DNA from: Impatiens glandulifera | Taxonomy: Eukaryota > Streptophyta > Magnoliopsida > Ericales > Balsaminaceae | Reading direction: 5' to 3' | DNA length: 64,000 nucleotides | Assembly (NCBI RefSeq): GCF_907164915.1 | Contig: NC_061864.1 | Span: forward strand, 22,354,616 to 22,418,615 | Shown: positions 22,179 through 33,403 of the stretch, one piece after another | How the letters are laid out: each line of letters starts with the position of its first letter | How positions within the stretch are numbered: the first letter of the stretch is position 1 | Translations under genes and position numbers: made by a program | The notes under the pieces: generated by a model | The model's database searches: none | Seen by the model: the letters and a program-made list of their open reading frames with translations, nothing else | What the model was told of the DNA's origin: nothing

Positions 22179-22966
22179 ACTTGTGCTGAGTTATCTGATA
22201 AGTAAATCACAATGTCAGAAAGCAAACTAACATTGTTTGTACAAACAACCAAGTAAACAAAAGGTCGCAGGCGAAAAATGCATCTGGCGAAAAATGCATC
22301 TGTCGCCTGCGAATGCGCATCTGTCGCAGGCGACAGATGCGCATTCGTCTTCGACAGATGCGCATCTGTCGCAGGCGACAGATGCGCATTCGCAGGCGAC
22401 AGATGCGCATCTGTCGCAGGCGACAGATGCGTATTCGTCTACGACAGATGCGCATCTGTCGCAGGCGACAGATGCGCATTCGCAGGCGACAGATGCACAT
22501 TCGCTTTCGACAACCTGCAACAGCCAATAAATCTAAACCTAAACCTAAACCATTCTTCCATTTCAGCATACATGGAATATAAGATAAAACCCTAAACTTA
22601 CCTTCAATGGATAGTCGTTCTGCTTTTCGTCAAGGGCTCGTCGGAGGTCGGGGGAGAGGAAGGGTTACATGGATTTGGATCGCCGTTGATGTTTCGGGAG
22701 CTTTTCGTCGTCGTCGGGGAGAGGGAGGCTGGATCGGTCGAAGACGGAGGAGGGGAGAGTTGAAAAGAGAGAGAGTTGAAAAGAGTGAGAGGGAAGGAGA
22801 ACGAAAGAAGGGAAGAAGAAAGGGGAAAACCAATTTTTTTTTTTTTTTTTAATAAAGGGTAAAACTGACCTTTTGCCAAGGCAAAAGGTCAAAAATGATA
22901 AAATTATTAATGACATGTTAAAAGTGGAAATAACCCTCTTATGAGGGTTATTCAATCAAATTTCCC
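22179..22966 (-). repeat. Right terminal inverted repeat of the capture element
   Basis: Reverse complement of 20140-20879, about 48 bp longer. The extra length is mainly additional minisatellite units, plus an insertion of about 20 bp at about 22715-22740 in the CpG-rich part. It ends TTTCCC at 22966, next to TSD copy TTCATTAA. Confidence 0.85.
22262..22510. repeat. GC-rich palindromic minisatellite in right TIR
   Basis: Same unit family as 20579-20790, with more copies and more regular alternation of GCGCATCTGTCGCAGGCGAC and GATGCGCATTCG-type segments. The frames at 22207-22595 on both strands are repeat artefacts. Confidence 0.9.
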
Positions 22967-22974
22967 TTCATTAA

Positions 22975-23814
22975 AGTGGGATATAGCTGTTAAAAGAACT
23001 TTATTTATTTATTTGTAGGCTAGGCTGTTTTCACAATTTTATTTTCATTTAAAGCATTATAAATGACATATATAACTGTACAAAATAAATATTAATTTAG
23101 AAATAAAATATAAATATATTTTAGTCAGTTTATACAAATAATTCAATTCAAAATAAACAATATTATTGTTTTCAAATAATCCAAGATCAAACAAGGCAGA
23201 AGGTTTAAAAGAATTGTCCTTGTAAACAAAATAATCCAAACAGGCCTTGAATGTAAGAGTATCTCGGTAATAGCCACGAGATATTGTAGACGAGTTCACG
23301 AGATGGATTTAGAGGTATTATTTTATTCCTTCGAGGCTTCTCATCTCACATTATTAACTCGTGTTATCAACTTATCGCCATTTATCGTGTTTATTTAATT
23401 TTGAATAAACAAATATTATCTACTCCAATCAAATCACATTTAATTACTACAACATAGAAAGCAAAGGAAAGTTCAACAAACCCCACTTTATATTATATTA
23501 TTCTTTTCGTAATTAAATATATATGACCGGTTTAGATCTATATATCACTTAATTTTTTTAAATTAATATTTTTTAATTAGAAATACGCACAAGATCTCAT
23601 TTTTTTAAATTATAATTTATTTTAATTAAAAAATAACACAACTGGTTAGTTTGATTATTTTTAGTATTCAACTTATGGCTAATATTATTCATTTTTAATA
23701 TGCTTAATTATTTTAACTTACTATTTTTATTTGTTTTAAATTATTCAATTTATTCACTAAAACTCTATAACTTATTACACATTTATAATTTATTCACTTA
23801 TAAGGTGAATCAAA
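22975..23814. other. Intergenic AT-rich DNA
   Basis: No gene is seen. A slightly GC-richer patch at 23240-23400 contains the TCACGAGAT motif also frequent in the 72-bp minisatellites, but no repeat structure could be followed. Confidence 0.4.
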
Positions 23815-23834
23815 ATAGCGAATATATCTCCTTT

Positions 23835-24040
23835 TCTAGTCTAGGTGACAACAAAATGTGAATATTTTTAGCGTCCTCTTGAAGTCCTAGGTTCGAGCCC
23901 GTTAGTCAAGAAGTTTTGTTCGTCAAGAAGTTTCGTTCGTCTGATTAAATGATTCAGTGTGTTTGCGAGCTATATACTTAACCCATAGAAATTATCTGCA
24001 CACTCCGAAGAAGAAACATAATTTCGAAAAAAAAAAAAAA
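23835..24040 (+). mobile_element. tRNA-derived SINE with target-site duplication
   Basis: About 205 bp. A pol III B box GGTTCGAGCC sits at 23890-23899, about 55 bp from the 5' end, the normal spacing for a SINE head. The A box is degenerate (CTAGTCTAGGTGAC at the 5' end). The element ends in a run of 15 A (about 24026-24041). It is flanked by ATAGCGAATATATCTCCTTT (23815-23834) and ATAGTGAATACATCTTTT (24041-24058), a target duplication with three mismatches. Retroposition by LINE machinery is known for the class. The family name is unknown to me. Confidence 0.75.
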
Positions 24041-24081
24041 ATAGTGAATACATCTTTTAAGATTAAATGTTATCTAATATG

Positions 24082-24332
24082 ACCTTGTTCGGTTATGAGT
24101 TTTTTTACAAACCAAGAGAGAGAAAAATTGAATGATGGGTGGTGATTTGGAGAAGATAATGATTATTTTTGGTAAAAACACTTAAAAAGTATTGATATAT
24201 ATAAATAAAATATAAAATAATAATTTAAATTAGAGGGTATTTTAGTATTTTAGTTAATGATTTGAGTGATATGATGGATAAAAAGAGAATGATTTGATAT
24301 TTGATTTTGTAAGAATTTTACGAACAAAGCCT
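24082..24332. mobile_element. MITE, same family as 4322-4584
   Basis: The left end ACCTTGTTCGGTTATGAG and the complement of the right end (AGGCTTTGTTCGTAAAATTC) are imperfect inverted repeats. The interior shares GAGAGAAAAATTGAATGATG and AATATATATAAATAAAATA-type blocks with 4322-4584. Confidence 0.6.
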
Positions 24333-24365
24333 ATTTTTATTTATAACCCTTTAATAATTTACCTA

Positions 24366-25135
24366 GGCCTCGTTTGATCTTTGGGTTTTTGGGATAAAAC
24401 CCAGGTTTTATCCCAAAACCCAACAATCCCATCATCAATCAAATCAACACTTTTATTAATTAAAATACCCATATTATCCTTACTTAAATATTTTATTTTA
24501 TATTTATAAATATATATTATTTTATTACATTATAAAATTTATTTTCATATAAATTAAATTAATAAATTCATTTATTTTAAAAAATTATATTAAATATAAA
24601 TAAATTTAAAATATAAATAAAATTATAACATTCTATATTATCTAATATACCATTTAAATTTTAAATAGTGTAAATAAATAATTATGTTAGAAAATAAAGT
24701 ACATATATTTAAATAAAAATATTTATAATATTAATTTTATGTAAAAAAATTATATTAATTATATTAAATAAAAATAAATATACAATATAAATAAAATTAT
24801 AATCTATTATTATTTTATGTAATATTTGAATTATAATAGTAGTTATTTATAAGTATTTATAAAAAAATTATTTATATATTAATAAAAGTTAATATTAATA
24901 TATATATATAGTTTTTTAATATTTATTTTATTATATTTAAAATTTTATTTAATATAATATTATTTTATTATATATATATATATAGAGGGAGAGAGGGAGA
25001 GAGGGAGAGAGGGAGAGAGAAGGGTATAATAGGAATAAAATTAAAAAAACTTAGTTTTTTATCATTTTCATCACACAAGGGTTATTTGGAAAAAATCCAG
25101 GATTTATCCAAATAACCCATACATCAAACGAGGCC
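24366..25135. mobile_element. PIF/Harbinger-like (Tourist-type) element, 770 bp
   Basis: The left end GGCCTCGTTTGATCTTTGGG and the complement of the right end (GGCCTCGTTTGATGTATGGG) are TIRs of about 35-40 bp continuing through GTTTTTGGGATAAA-like sequence. Flanking trinucleotides CTA (24363-24365 and 25136-25138) fit the 3-bp TSD of the PIF/Harbinger group. The interior is AT-rich and non-coding. Confidence 0.65.
24985..25020. repeat. (GAGGGAGA)n short tandem repeat
   Basis: Four uninterrupted copies of an 8-bp purine unit plus GA, inside the PIF/Harbinger-like element. Confidence 0.9.
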
Positions 25136-25138
25136 CTA

Positions 25139-25810
25139 GAGTACCTCAAACAATATACTATTTATGAAAATACTTATATTTAATAAATGTTTAGTAAAAT
25201 TATTGGCCTCTTTTTAAAAATCCAAGTCCAACTTCAAGTTTTTTTTTCCAAGTATTTTATTTTTTTGTTTTCTTCAACTTCATTATAAAGGATTGGGCTA
25301 GTTTGAAAGAAAAAGACAACTGGGCTTGATTACTAGTTTGGGCCCAAACACGACTCAAGCTTTTGGTTTTGAATTATGAATTCCAATTAATGAAAAATAA
25401 ACAATTTTATTAAAGTTATAGTTATTTATTTTCATTAGCAAAAATAATAATAGAATAAAATATGTTGTTTATCTGAGAAAAAAACTCATTATGAGTAATT
25501 TTAGTATAATCAAAAGGAAGAAAAATAAAATTAGAATTAATATAATTTAAAAAGTCATTTTTCTATAAATGAGTCTTTTCATGCCATACAAATTAAATCT
25601 TAGATATTAAACAAATTATAAGAATTAGGGCTCTTCCAAATAAATTTTCTTTAATGTATAATTCAACCTTTATTGTTTCCAACAAGCATTATAATACATT
25701 TTCACATTCACATTTTGTTTTAATTATAGAAATTAGGAAACTTTTGTATTTTTACATTTTTCAATACTTTGATAAAAAAAAATATATAGTTTCCTAATAT
25801 TTCACCATAA
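25139..25810. other. AT-rich intergenic DNA, no gene seen
   Basis: No recognisable ORF, terminal repeat or tandem repeat. Confidence 0.4.
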
Positions 25811-27320
25811 TCTATATATAATGATGTTTAATTTTTAAAGTGTTCGGATTGTCGGGTCGAGAGTTGTGGTTAATTTTGATATATATGTGAGAGTAATGGA
25901 TACTTGGGTCGGATCGTGGATTGACCCGCTCATAAACTTAAAACAATTAAAAATAAAATAAAAATAATATAGGTATATTTCAAATTTATAACATAACCAA
26001 ACAAGTACAACGTTTTAACCAACTAGGCTAATAATATTTTATATTTTAAATTCAACATCAAATTTGATAAACGCGAGACATCTTAACAATATAGGTTTAA
26101 CATTTTAACTAACTAATCTATATATATAATGATGCTTAATTTTTAAAGTGTCCGGATTGTCGGGTCGAGAGCTGTGGTTAATTTGGATACTTGGGTCGGA
26201 TTGTGGGTTTACCCGTTTTTAAATTTAAAACGGTTAAAAATAAAATTAAAAATGCTAAAGGTATGTTTCGAACTTGCAACCTAACAAAACAAGTACAACT
26301 CTTTAACCAACTAGGCTACAAAGACTTTATATTTTAAATTCAACACCAAATTTGATAAACGCGAGACGTTTTAACATTAATATAAGTTCAACTTTTTAAC
26401 TAACTAATCTATATATATATAATGATGCTTAATTTTTAAAGTGTCCGGATTGCCGGGTCGAGAGCTGTGGTTAATTTGGTACTTGGGTCGGATTGTGGGT
26501 TTACCCGTTTTTAAATTTAAAACGGTTAAAAATAAAATTAAAAATGCTAAAGGTATGTTTCGAACTTGCAACCTAACAAAACAAGTACAACTCTTTAACC
26601 AACTAGGCTACAAAGACTTTATATTTTAAATTCAACACCAAATTTGATAAACGCGAGACGTTTTAACATTAATATAAGTTCAACTTTTTAACTAACTAAT
26701 CTATATATATATAATGATGCTTAATTTTTAAAGTGTCCGGATTGCCGGGTCGAGAGCTGTGGTTAATTTGGTACTTGGGTCGGATTGTGGGTTTACCCGT
26801 TTTTAAATTTAAAACGGTTAAAAATAAAATTAAAAATGCTAAAGGTATGTTTCGAACTTGCAACCTAACAAAATAAGTACAACTCTTTAACCAACTAGGC
26901 TACAAAGACTTTATATTTTAAATTCAACACCAAATTTGATAAACGCGAGACGTTTTAACATTAATATAAGCTCAACTTTTTAACTAACTAATCTATATAT
27001 ATATATAATGATGCTTAATTTTTAAAGTGTCCGGATTGCCGGGTCGAGAGCTGTGGTTAATTTGGATACTTGGGTCGGATTGTGGGGGTTTACCCGTTTT
27101 TAAATTTAAAACGGTTAAAAATAAAATTAAAAATGCTAGAGGTATGTTTCGAACTTGCAACCTAACAAAACAAGTACAACTCTTTAACCAACTAGGCTAC
27201 AATGTGTTGACCCACCCATAAATTTAAAACGGTTAAAAATAAAATTAAAAATGTTATCCGTAATTTTTTTCACGGTTTTTTATATTATTACTCGTGCAAA
27301 TGCACGGGCTAAATGCTAGT
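25811..27320 (+). mobile_element. Helitron with five tandem 5' units
   Basis: It begins TCTATATATAATGATG after an A and ends with a hairpin (CGTGC AAAT GCACG, 27293-27306) followed ten bases later by CTAGT (27316-27320): TC start, subterminal hairpin and CTRR end, the Helitron signature. The 5' unit is repeated at 25811, 26117, 26408, 26700 and 26992 (spacings 306, 291, 292, 292). The last three are near-identical; the first is more diverged. Only the last unit runs into a complete 3' end. No Rep/helicase is encoded, so it is non-autonomous. Short frames at 26441 and 27027 are repeat artefacts. Confidence 0.75.
25970..27202 (-). repeat. tRNA-like pol III promoter relic repeated in each Helitron unit
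   Basis: On the minus strand each of the five units contains GTAGCCTAGTTGGTTAAAG (A-box-like, T-R-G-C-N-N-A-G-T-T-G-G) followed about 25 bases later by GGTTGCAAGTTCGAAACATA (B-box-like AGTTCGAAAC). Copies end at about 26031, 26319, 26612, 26904 and 27200. The first copy is the most mutated. The rest of a tRNA fold is not evident, so this is a tRNA- or SINE-derived head embedded in the Helitron and not a tRNA gene. Confidence 0.6.
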
Positions 27321-27381
27321 TTATATATAATGATGCTTAATTTTCAAAGTGTCCAAATTGTCGGGTCGAGAATTGTGGTTA

Positions 27382-27447
<66 letters not shown>

Positions 27448-27598
27448 TGGATACTTGGGTCGGATTATGGGTTGACCCGCCCATAAACTTAAAACAGTTA
27501 AAAATAAAATTAAAAACGTTATCACATTTTTACCGTAATTTTTTTTTCACGATTTTTTATATCATTACTCGTATAAATGTACGGGTTACATGTTCTAT
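27320..27598 (+). mobile_element. Second, adjacent short Helitron copy
   Basis: It starts directly at the 3' end of the previous element (TTTATATATAATGATGC) and shares its 5' and 3' modules without the tRNA-like segment. It ends with a decayed hairpin (CGTA ... TACG, 27570-27583) and CTAT in place of CTAG. A (TA)n tract has expanded within it. Confidence 0.65.
27385..27443. repeat. (TA)n microsatellite, 59 bp
   Basis: Uninterrupted TA dinucleotides inside the second Helitron. Confidence 0.95.
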
Positions 27599-27789
27599 TT
27601 ATTATTTTTCCCGCATGTTATATTTATTATTCTTTCCCACAATATTAATTTCGATAGATTTCAAATAAAGAACATTTCACAAAACAAAACAGAATTTCTA
27701 ATGAAATTTTCTTACCCGTAACTTTGATAAATTTGATTAAATGCATGAATTAACATCTTTCTTTCATTCACAATTCTAAAAGCACACGG

Positions 27790-27821
<32 letters not shown>

Positions 27822-27955
27822 ACACTTAATTATTCCACAATTTGGTAAAAGTTATCAAATCCAAATTTTTAAAAGTAATTTTGATTCAAACATATAAATA
27901 ATTAGGCTATCTATCTCACAAGTCACAAGATCTCTAATTTTTTTTAAGTTAGTTT
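27599..27955. other. AT-rich intergenic DNA with (TTA)10
   Basis: A TTA microsatellite spans 27791-27820. Otherwise there is no gene or element. Confidence 0.5.
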
Positions 27956-28700
27956 ACATACAAGTTACAACATATTCAATTGATTCAACTTCTTTATCAC
28001 ATAAAGAACATACTAGAATTATGATAAGGTAGAAGCATCATATATTGTGGAATCTTACTGATCCGCGTGTTATGTTAATTTTATGGTAAATTTATCAACC
28101 ATGGTATAGGGGCAAACATTTTCATTCATCAATTATAAGTTAATGTTGTAGGATCATTACCTTCATTTTCAATGGAAATATATGTGAGTTAAAAATCTAA
28201 TTTATAGCCATCCATTTAGACTCTTAACAAGAATACCTTCTCTATTTCTAATTAATCATTAACTATGTTTATTAACAAAAAAAAAAAAATATCTTTTTCA
28301 TGAGGCTATTCCAACAGGCAACACCAAGAACATGATTGACAATTTTTACATTCATGAACTGTATTTCTCAAATAAACTCACGGGAGGATTTATTGTCTTT
28401 TTGAATGCCTTACATACCGAGGTGTTATTTAAAATTAGCGTATTTTAAAAGATTTTGTGGGGTTCACATACAATTTTTTTATACATTTAAAAGATGACTC
28501 AGCCTTTAAAACATCCTTGAGAGATTTCCGTAAACTCACTTTAAGAATTTTATCAAAGGATTTAGGTTCATGAATAAAACTAGCTTGCTTGTCCCAAAAA
28601 CAACTCAATTTGAAGATGTAAAATTCTAAAACTGATACCCTTAAGTTTTTATTAGTTAGCAAGTTTTGTCCACTTACAATAATGAAAACTTCTTTCATAC
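27955..28700 (-). pseudogene. Probable LINE (non-LTR) 3' remnant with zf-RVT motif
   Basis: On the minus strand 28010-27960 reads CSLCDKEVESIEYVVTC. This fits the zinc-binding tail motif of plant LINE reverse transcriptases (C-x-L-C-x4-E-S-x2-H-x4-C), with Y for H. Further upstream on the same strand, 28698-28435 is an 87-residue frame ending in a short Lys/Phe-rich tail that could derive from the RT thumb region, but I see no diagnostic motif there. Heavily decayed and short. Confidence 0.4.
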
Positions 28701-31693
28701 TTGATTAAATAGTGTGGCTTTTCAATTCTAAGTCTTATTCTTCAATTTTTCATCCAACCACATGCACATTTTGGGTTTTTATCTTAACACTAAAAACAAT
28801 ATGTTAAACAAATTTGAGACTCAAATTCTTTTTTGAGGTGATATATGTTTAGTGAACAATAACAATGATTTATTTATCCAGTAATATAGCAGAACCGATA
28901 GATCGATGTCTTTGATTGTATTTTAATTGAATGGTGTAGCTCTCCTACAGAAACAATGAATAAAAAGTGATAAAATAGATCATTCTTATGATAATATTAA
29001 ACTAGAGAAACTCTTATTTATCAAGTTTATACTCCATAGAATATTTTTTATTTATTTAGTATACTAATGTGTTTGTTTATATTGATGTGATCACCAAACA
29101 CATAAATCATTTTTTTTAAGTTTAATGAATAATTGTGAAATATAATAGTTTCCATACTTTTGGTGGTGTCATTATTGCAATAAGACTATTCCCATGTGTA
29201 AAATTGCCAGCATAATCATGATATTGATTACAAACATTGCTGTAAAAGCCAATAAATCTATTTCAATGAACATCCTCTATTTTAGCAATCTGTTTATACA
29301 TATTTGAACAATCAGAACAAATTTTTATGAAGAAATGGAAATCAATAAACAAACACAAAAATAGAGATCAAGTATGAATATAGACTCTATAGTTTTGTGC
29401 AACTTGACTTGTAAATCTAATTCTGAGATTTTGTGTATGATTGATTCGTTAGGATCTATCTAATTATAATATTACTTTTTCAGTGATGGTAATATATAAA
29501 AATAATATTAAATGTCAACAAAATTATGATAATAGAGAATTAAATCTACCATTAATTTACAAAAACACATAATATCAATCCTTATAATTTGTATACCCAT
29601 CACGATACAAATATTTTCGCTATAAAATAAATTATAACGAGTTTTGTACATTTTTTTAAAGTTAAAATATTTCATTTTGTACAAGAAAATCTATCTAAAG
29701 CTATGTTTGATGTCTGTTCATACTATAGATTGTAATATTTATTTTTGTTTGCTTTTTAATTAACAAAATAAAATGCATTAATAAAAGAGAAAAAAAATAG
29801 TTAGATTATTTAAAAGAAATTTCATATGTAATTGATTTATTAGAGCTTGTTTGAGCAATAGTTATTTGATTATTAAAATAATTTAATAATATAAAATTGT
29901 AAATAACCTTACATATAATAAGTTATAGTGATTTTATTAAAAAAACATTATTTTGACAAATAATGTTAGTTGTAATTTGATACTTTGAATTAGAGTTGAA
30001 ACTAATTAGATAAAAATATATTGGTTTACTATAATTTTGAAACACCGCACCCATGACCAAACTTATATTTTTTTTGTAGACAAGAAATTAATTAGAATAA
30101 TATATATTGAATTTATGAAGGTATCATGATCCCATCATGATTTCTACCTTATTTATTATATTTGTGATTCAATCAGATTAATAAACCATCATTTGATAAA
30201 GTTATGTAGATTTGGTATAAATTTATTAATTTTATGATTAGAGATCTGTCTCAATTTAATAAACAATTTTTTTTATTCATTTAGATTATAACCATAGTAC
30301 ACTGTTCAAGTAATAATAAGTTATATTTGCTCAATAAAATGTTGATAAAATATATTGTAAATATTTTATTATTATTCAAATATAAATTAATTAATAAAAT
30401 ATTTATACTTATAATTAAAGTCAAATCTAATTTGAATTGTTTTAAGATGGTCCACTGTATTAAATATATATTGATAATTTATTAAGGACCATTATGATCC
30501 AACTGTCAATATTTAAATGGTTCAATAATTAATATAACTAGTAACTATCACCCTCTCTCAATTTAATTTAATTTAATAAAATTTTAAAATTTTATTAATA
30601 TATAATAATAAAATAAATAATATTTTAATATTTTTATTAGTATATATTAAGTGATGTAAGAGGGAAAGAATGAGTGAATAATAATTGATTAGATTGAATT
30701 ATTTAAACCTCTTGGATATTGTTTGTTTTAACTTGAGTTGTGATCTAAATTTTTTATTTTATTTTGATAAATTATGTATGCTACAAAATTCAGTGACTTA
30801 ATATGCAATAATAATTAAAATAAAATATATTATAATTTTAGACATTCTTATTTTGAAAAAAAAATATAATATTATAATTTGTACTAATTATTATTTTTCA
30901 AGTCGACCTCTTATGAACATGTTATTGTTTATTTGTTTTAATAAAAATTAAAAAATGATACAAGTAAAAGGGCCAATTTGAACTTTTAGTCTCATCCTTA
31001 TCCTATAGTTTAAATTATTAAGTTCATTTTAAATTCTCACATAGTTGACCTAGTTACTTAATTATATTTAATTAAATAATTCAAATCACAAAACATTATC
31101 AGTATACTGGATATATATATTTTTTAAATTAAAAAAACTAACAGATTAGATAAAAAAAATAAAATAAAAATAAATTATAGTTGCTTTTAGTTTTAAATGA
31201 AGTTTTATGTGCATATAAACTTTATTTGTTTCGTGACCATAGTTGTTTAGTTCTATTTAAATAATTTATAAATTAACCTTAATTAATACTAGTAGTAATT
31301 ACTCTTATATAAGATATATATATATATGGTATAAAAGTATAAATTATAACAAATATAAATAGTATTAGTTATTGATGTTTGGTATGAACAATAAGAAAAT
31401 GATATAAATTATATATAATTTATAATTTTGTGTTTCATATATAATTTAAAATTGTAGCCTATATTTTATAAATATAAATTTAAAATTATTATTATTTATA
31501 TTTATTTACTTAGATTATAAATAATATTATTTATTATTATAAATTATTGTATTGTTATTGTTTTATAATTATTATAATTTTAATTAAAATATAAAAAAAT
31601 TATAATGTAAACAGTAAATTATATTATTTAATCTAAATATTATTAATAATTATAATAAAATAAACTTAAAATAAAATTAAAAATAATATATAA
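28701..31693. other. AT-rich intergenic DNA, no gene seen
   Basis: About 3 kb of simple AT-rich sequence. I found no terminal inverted repeats, tRNA boxes or frames above background. Confidence 0.45.
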
Positions 31694-32895
31694 AATAAAA
31701 AATATTTTTTATAATATAAATAAATATAGAATATAATAATTAATAAAATTATCTTCAAAATTTTTTTAAAGTATTTTTTAATTAAAATATTAAATTATAT
31801 AAAAATATATTGAAAATGATTATATATAATAATATTATTAAAATTAAATAAAATATATTTAATATATTATATAATAATAAATTATATATAATATTAATAA
31901 AAAAATATAATAAAAAATAAAATTATACAAGAATAATATTATATAAAATAAAGAGATTAATTATTATTTTATATCAAATATCAAATATAAATTTATATTA
32001 TAATAAAAATATAATCCACAAAATATTAAAAAACATATATTTTATAATATATCAATGTCAAATATTCTTGTACTAAATTATTTGTTTGGTAAGATTTATT
32101 AAATAAATTTGAAAGATTTTATTATTATTTTATTAATTATATGATTCAATTTATAAATAAAAAAAAATATATATTTTTATATTTTTTAAATAAAATAGTT
32201 TATATTATATATTAATCTTCTTTAAATCTTTAAATTTTATATATAAAAAAATACTTTTTAAAAATTTATTTTAAATTAACATTAGATTTATTTTCAAATA
32301 AATCTAATCAAAAGATTCAAAACAACTTTGAAAAAAAATGGAAAAATATGTTTTATTTTTTTAAAAAAATTATAAAATTATAATAAATTAATAAATAATT
32401 TAAATTTATATATTTTATAATCAAAAGATTATAATTAAATATTTTCAAATAATAGTTTTCGTGTAATAAAAAATATTATTTATAATATAAGTAAATATAG
32501 AAAATAATAATTAATAAATTTATTTTTAAAAATTTTAAAAAATATTTTTTAATTAAAATATTGAATTATATTAAAAAAAATATATTTAAAATAATTATAT
32601 ATAATAATATTAAAATTAAATAAAATATATTTAATATATTATATAATAATAAATTATATATAATATTAATAAAGAGTATAATAATAAATTAAAAATACAT
32701 TTTTTTTATTATATATTAATATTCTTTAAATTTTATATATAAAAAAAATACTTTTTAAAAATTTATTTTAAATAAACATTTGATTTATTTTCATATAAAT
32801 CTAATCAAAACAAAAAAAACTATAAAACTATAATAAATAATCTAAATTTATATATTTTATATTTAAAATATTATAATTAAATATTTTCAAATAAT
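31694..32895. repeat. Direct duplication of AT-rich DNA
   Basis: The stretch starting AATAAAAAATATTTTTTATA at 31694 recurs at 32465 with the same order of blocks: TATATATAATAATATTA, AATATATTTAATATATTATA, ACTTTTTAAAAATTTATTTT, and ATTATAATTAAATATTTTCA. The first copy ends at about 32457 and the second at about 32895. The second copy lacks about 330 bp of the middle. It directly abuts the promoter region of the serine-rich gene. Confidence 0.6.
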
Positions 32896-33260
32896 ACGAC
32901 CGAAATCAAGTGCTGTCCCAACTAACGGGTGACAACACTCTAGGTTACGTGTCACGCTTCTCATGGGGCCCACATATTTTCGTCCAATTTATATACAATA
33001 ATTATTACCCATCCGTGTTAGTGTATTCTCCGTCGGATCAACTAACCGTCATCATCCTACGGTTTAAAACAGAGCGTACAGATTAAGCATCTTAAAAAGT
33101 GCGTGACCTCATAAACCATTCTTTTGCCAGCCCATAGCATTTCATGATAGACCGGTTCCAGAATAAAAGGTCCCGGTTTACCGTTTCAAAGGAATAGTAA
33201 ATATCCAAACTACCCTTGAAAGAAGATGATAATTACGAAAATATCCATCGTCTTCAATCC

Positions 33261-33268
33261 TATATATG
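33261..33268 (+). promoter_or_regulatory. TATA box of the serine-rich protein gene
   Basis: TATATATG sits 136 bp before the start codon, after a moderately GC-rich stretch (32896-33200) that contrasts with the AT-rich DNA further up. An ACGTGTC-type ABRE-like motif (GTTACGTGTCACGC, 32944-32957) lies about 310 bp upstream of the TATA box. Its function is inference. Confidence 0.55.
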
Positions 33269-33403
33269 TGATGCTTGAGTAAAGCTAGGTTTGGCGATTT
33301 GGCCAGCCAAAACGGCGCTTCTCAGATGAATCGTCTTCTTCTTCGTGAGAATTTTCAGTTTTCTTCTCTCTCTTAAAATCATTCCTCCTCTTTTCAAAAC
33401 CTA

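Larger units (their letters stand above)
20140..22966. mobile_element. Gene-capturing TIR transposon (Pack-type), 2.8 kb
   Basis: Long terminal inverted arms (20140-20879 and 22179-22966) start GGGAAATTTGATTGAATAAC and are flanked by an identical 8-bp duplication TTCATTAA (20132-20139 and 22967-22974). There is no transposase. The unique core (20880-22178) holds a phytocyanin exon on plus and a NOI/RIN4-type fragment on minus. Long TIRs plus host-gene fragments are the hallmark of Pack-MULEs. The TSD is 8 bp rather than the Mutator 9 bp, although ATTCATTAA / TTCATTAAA would be 9 bp with mismatches, so superfamily is unsettled. The arms are nearly identical apart from repeat-number changes and an indel of about 20 bp, which suggests a fairly recent element. 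Confidence 0.85.

Noticed and set aside
26441..27221. Small proteins starting MSGLPGRELWLI
   Set aside because: Products of the repeated Helitron unit in non-coding DNA. The frames end at different places in each copy.
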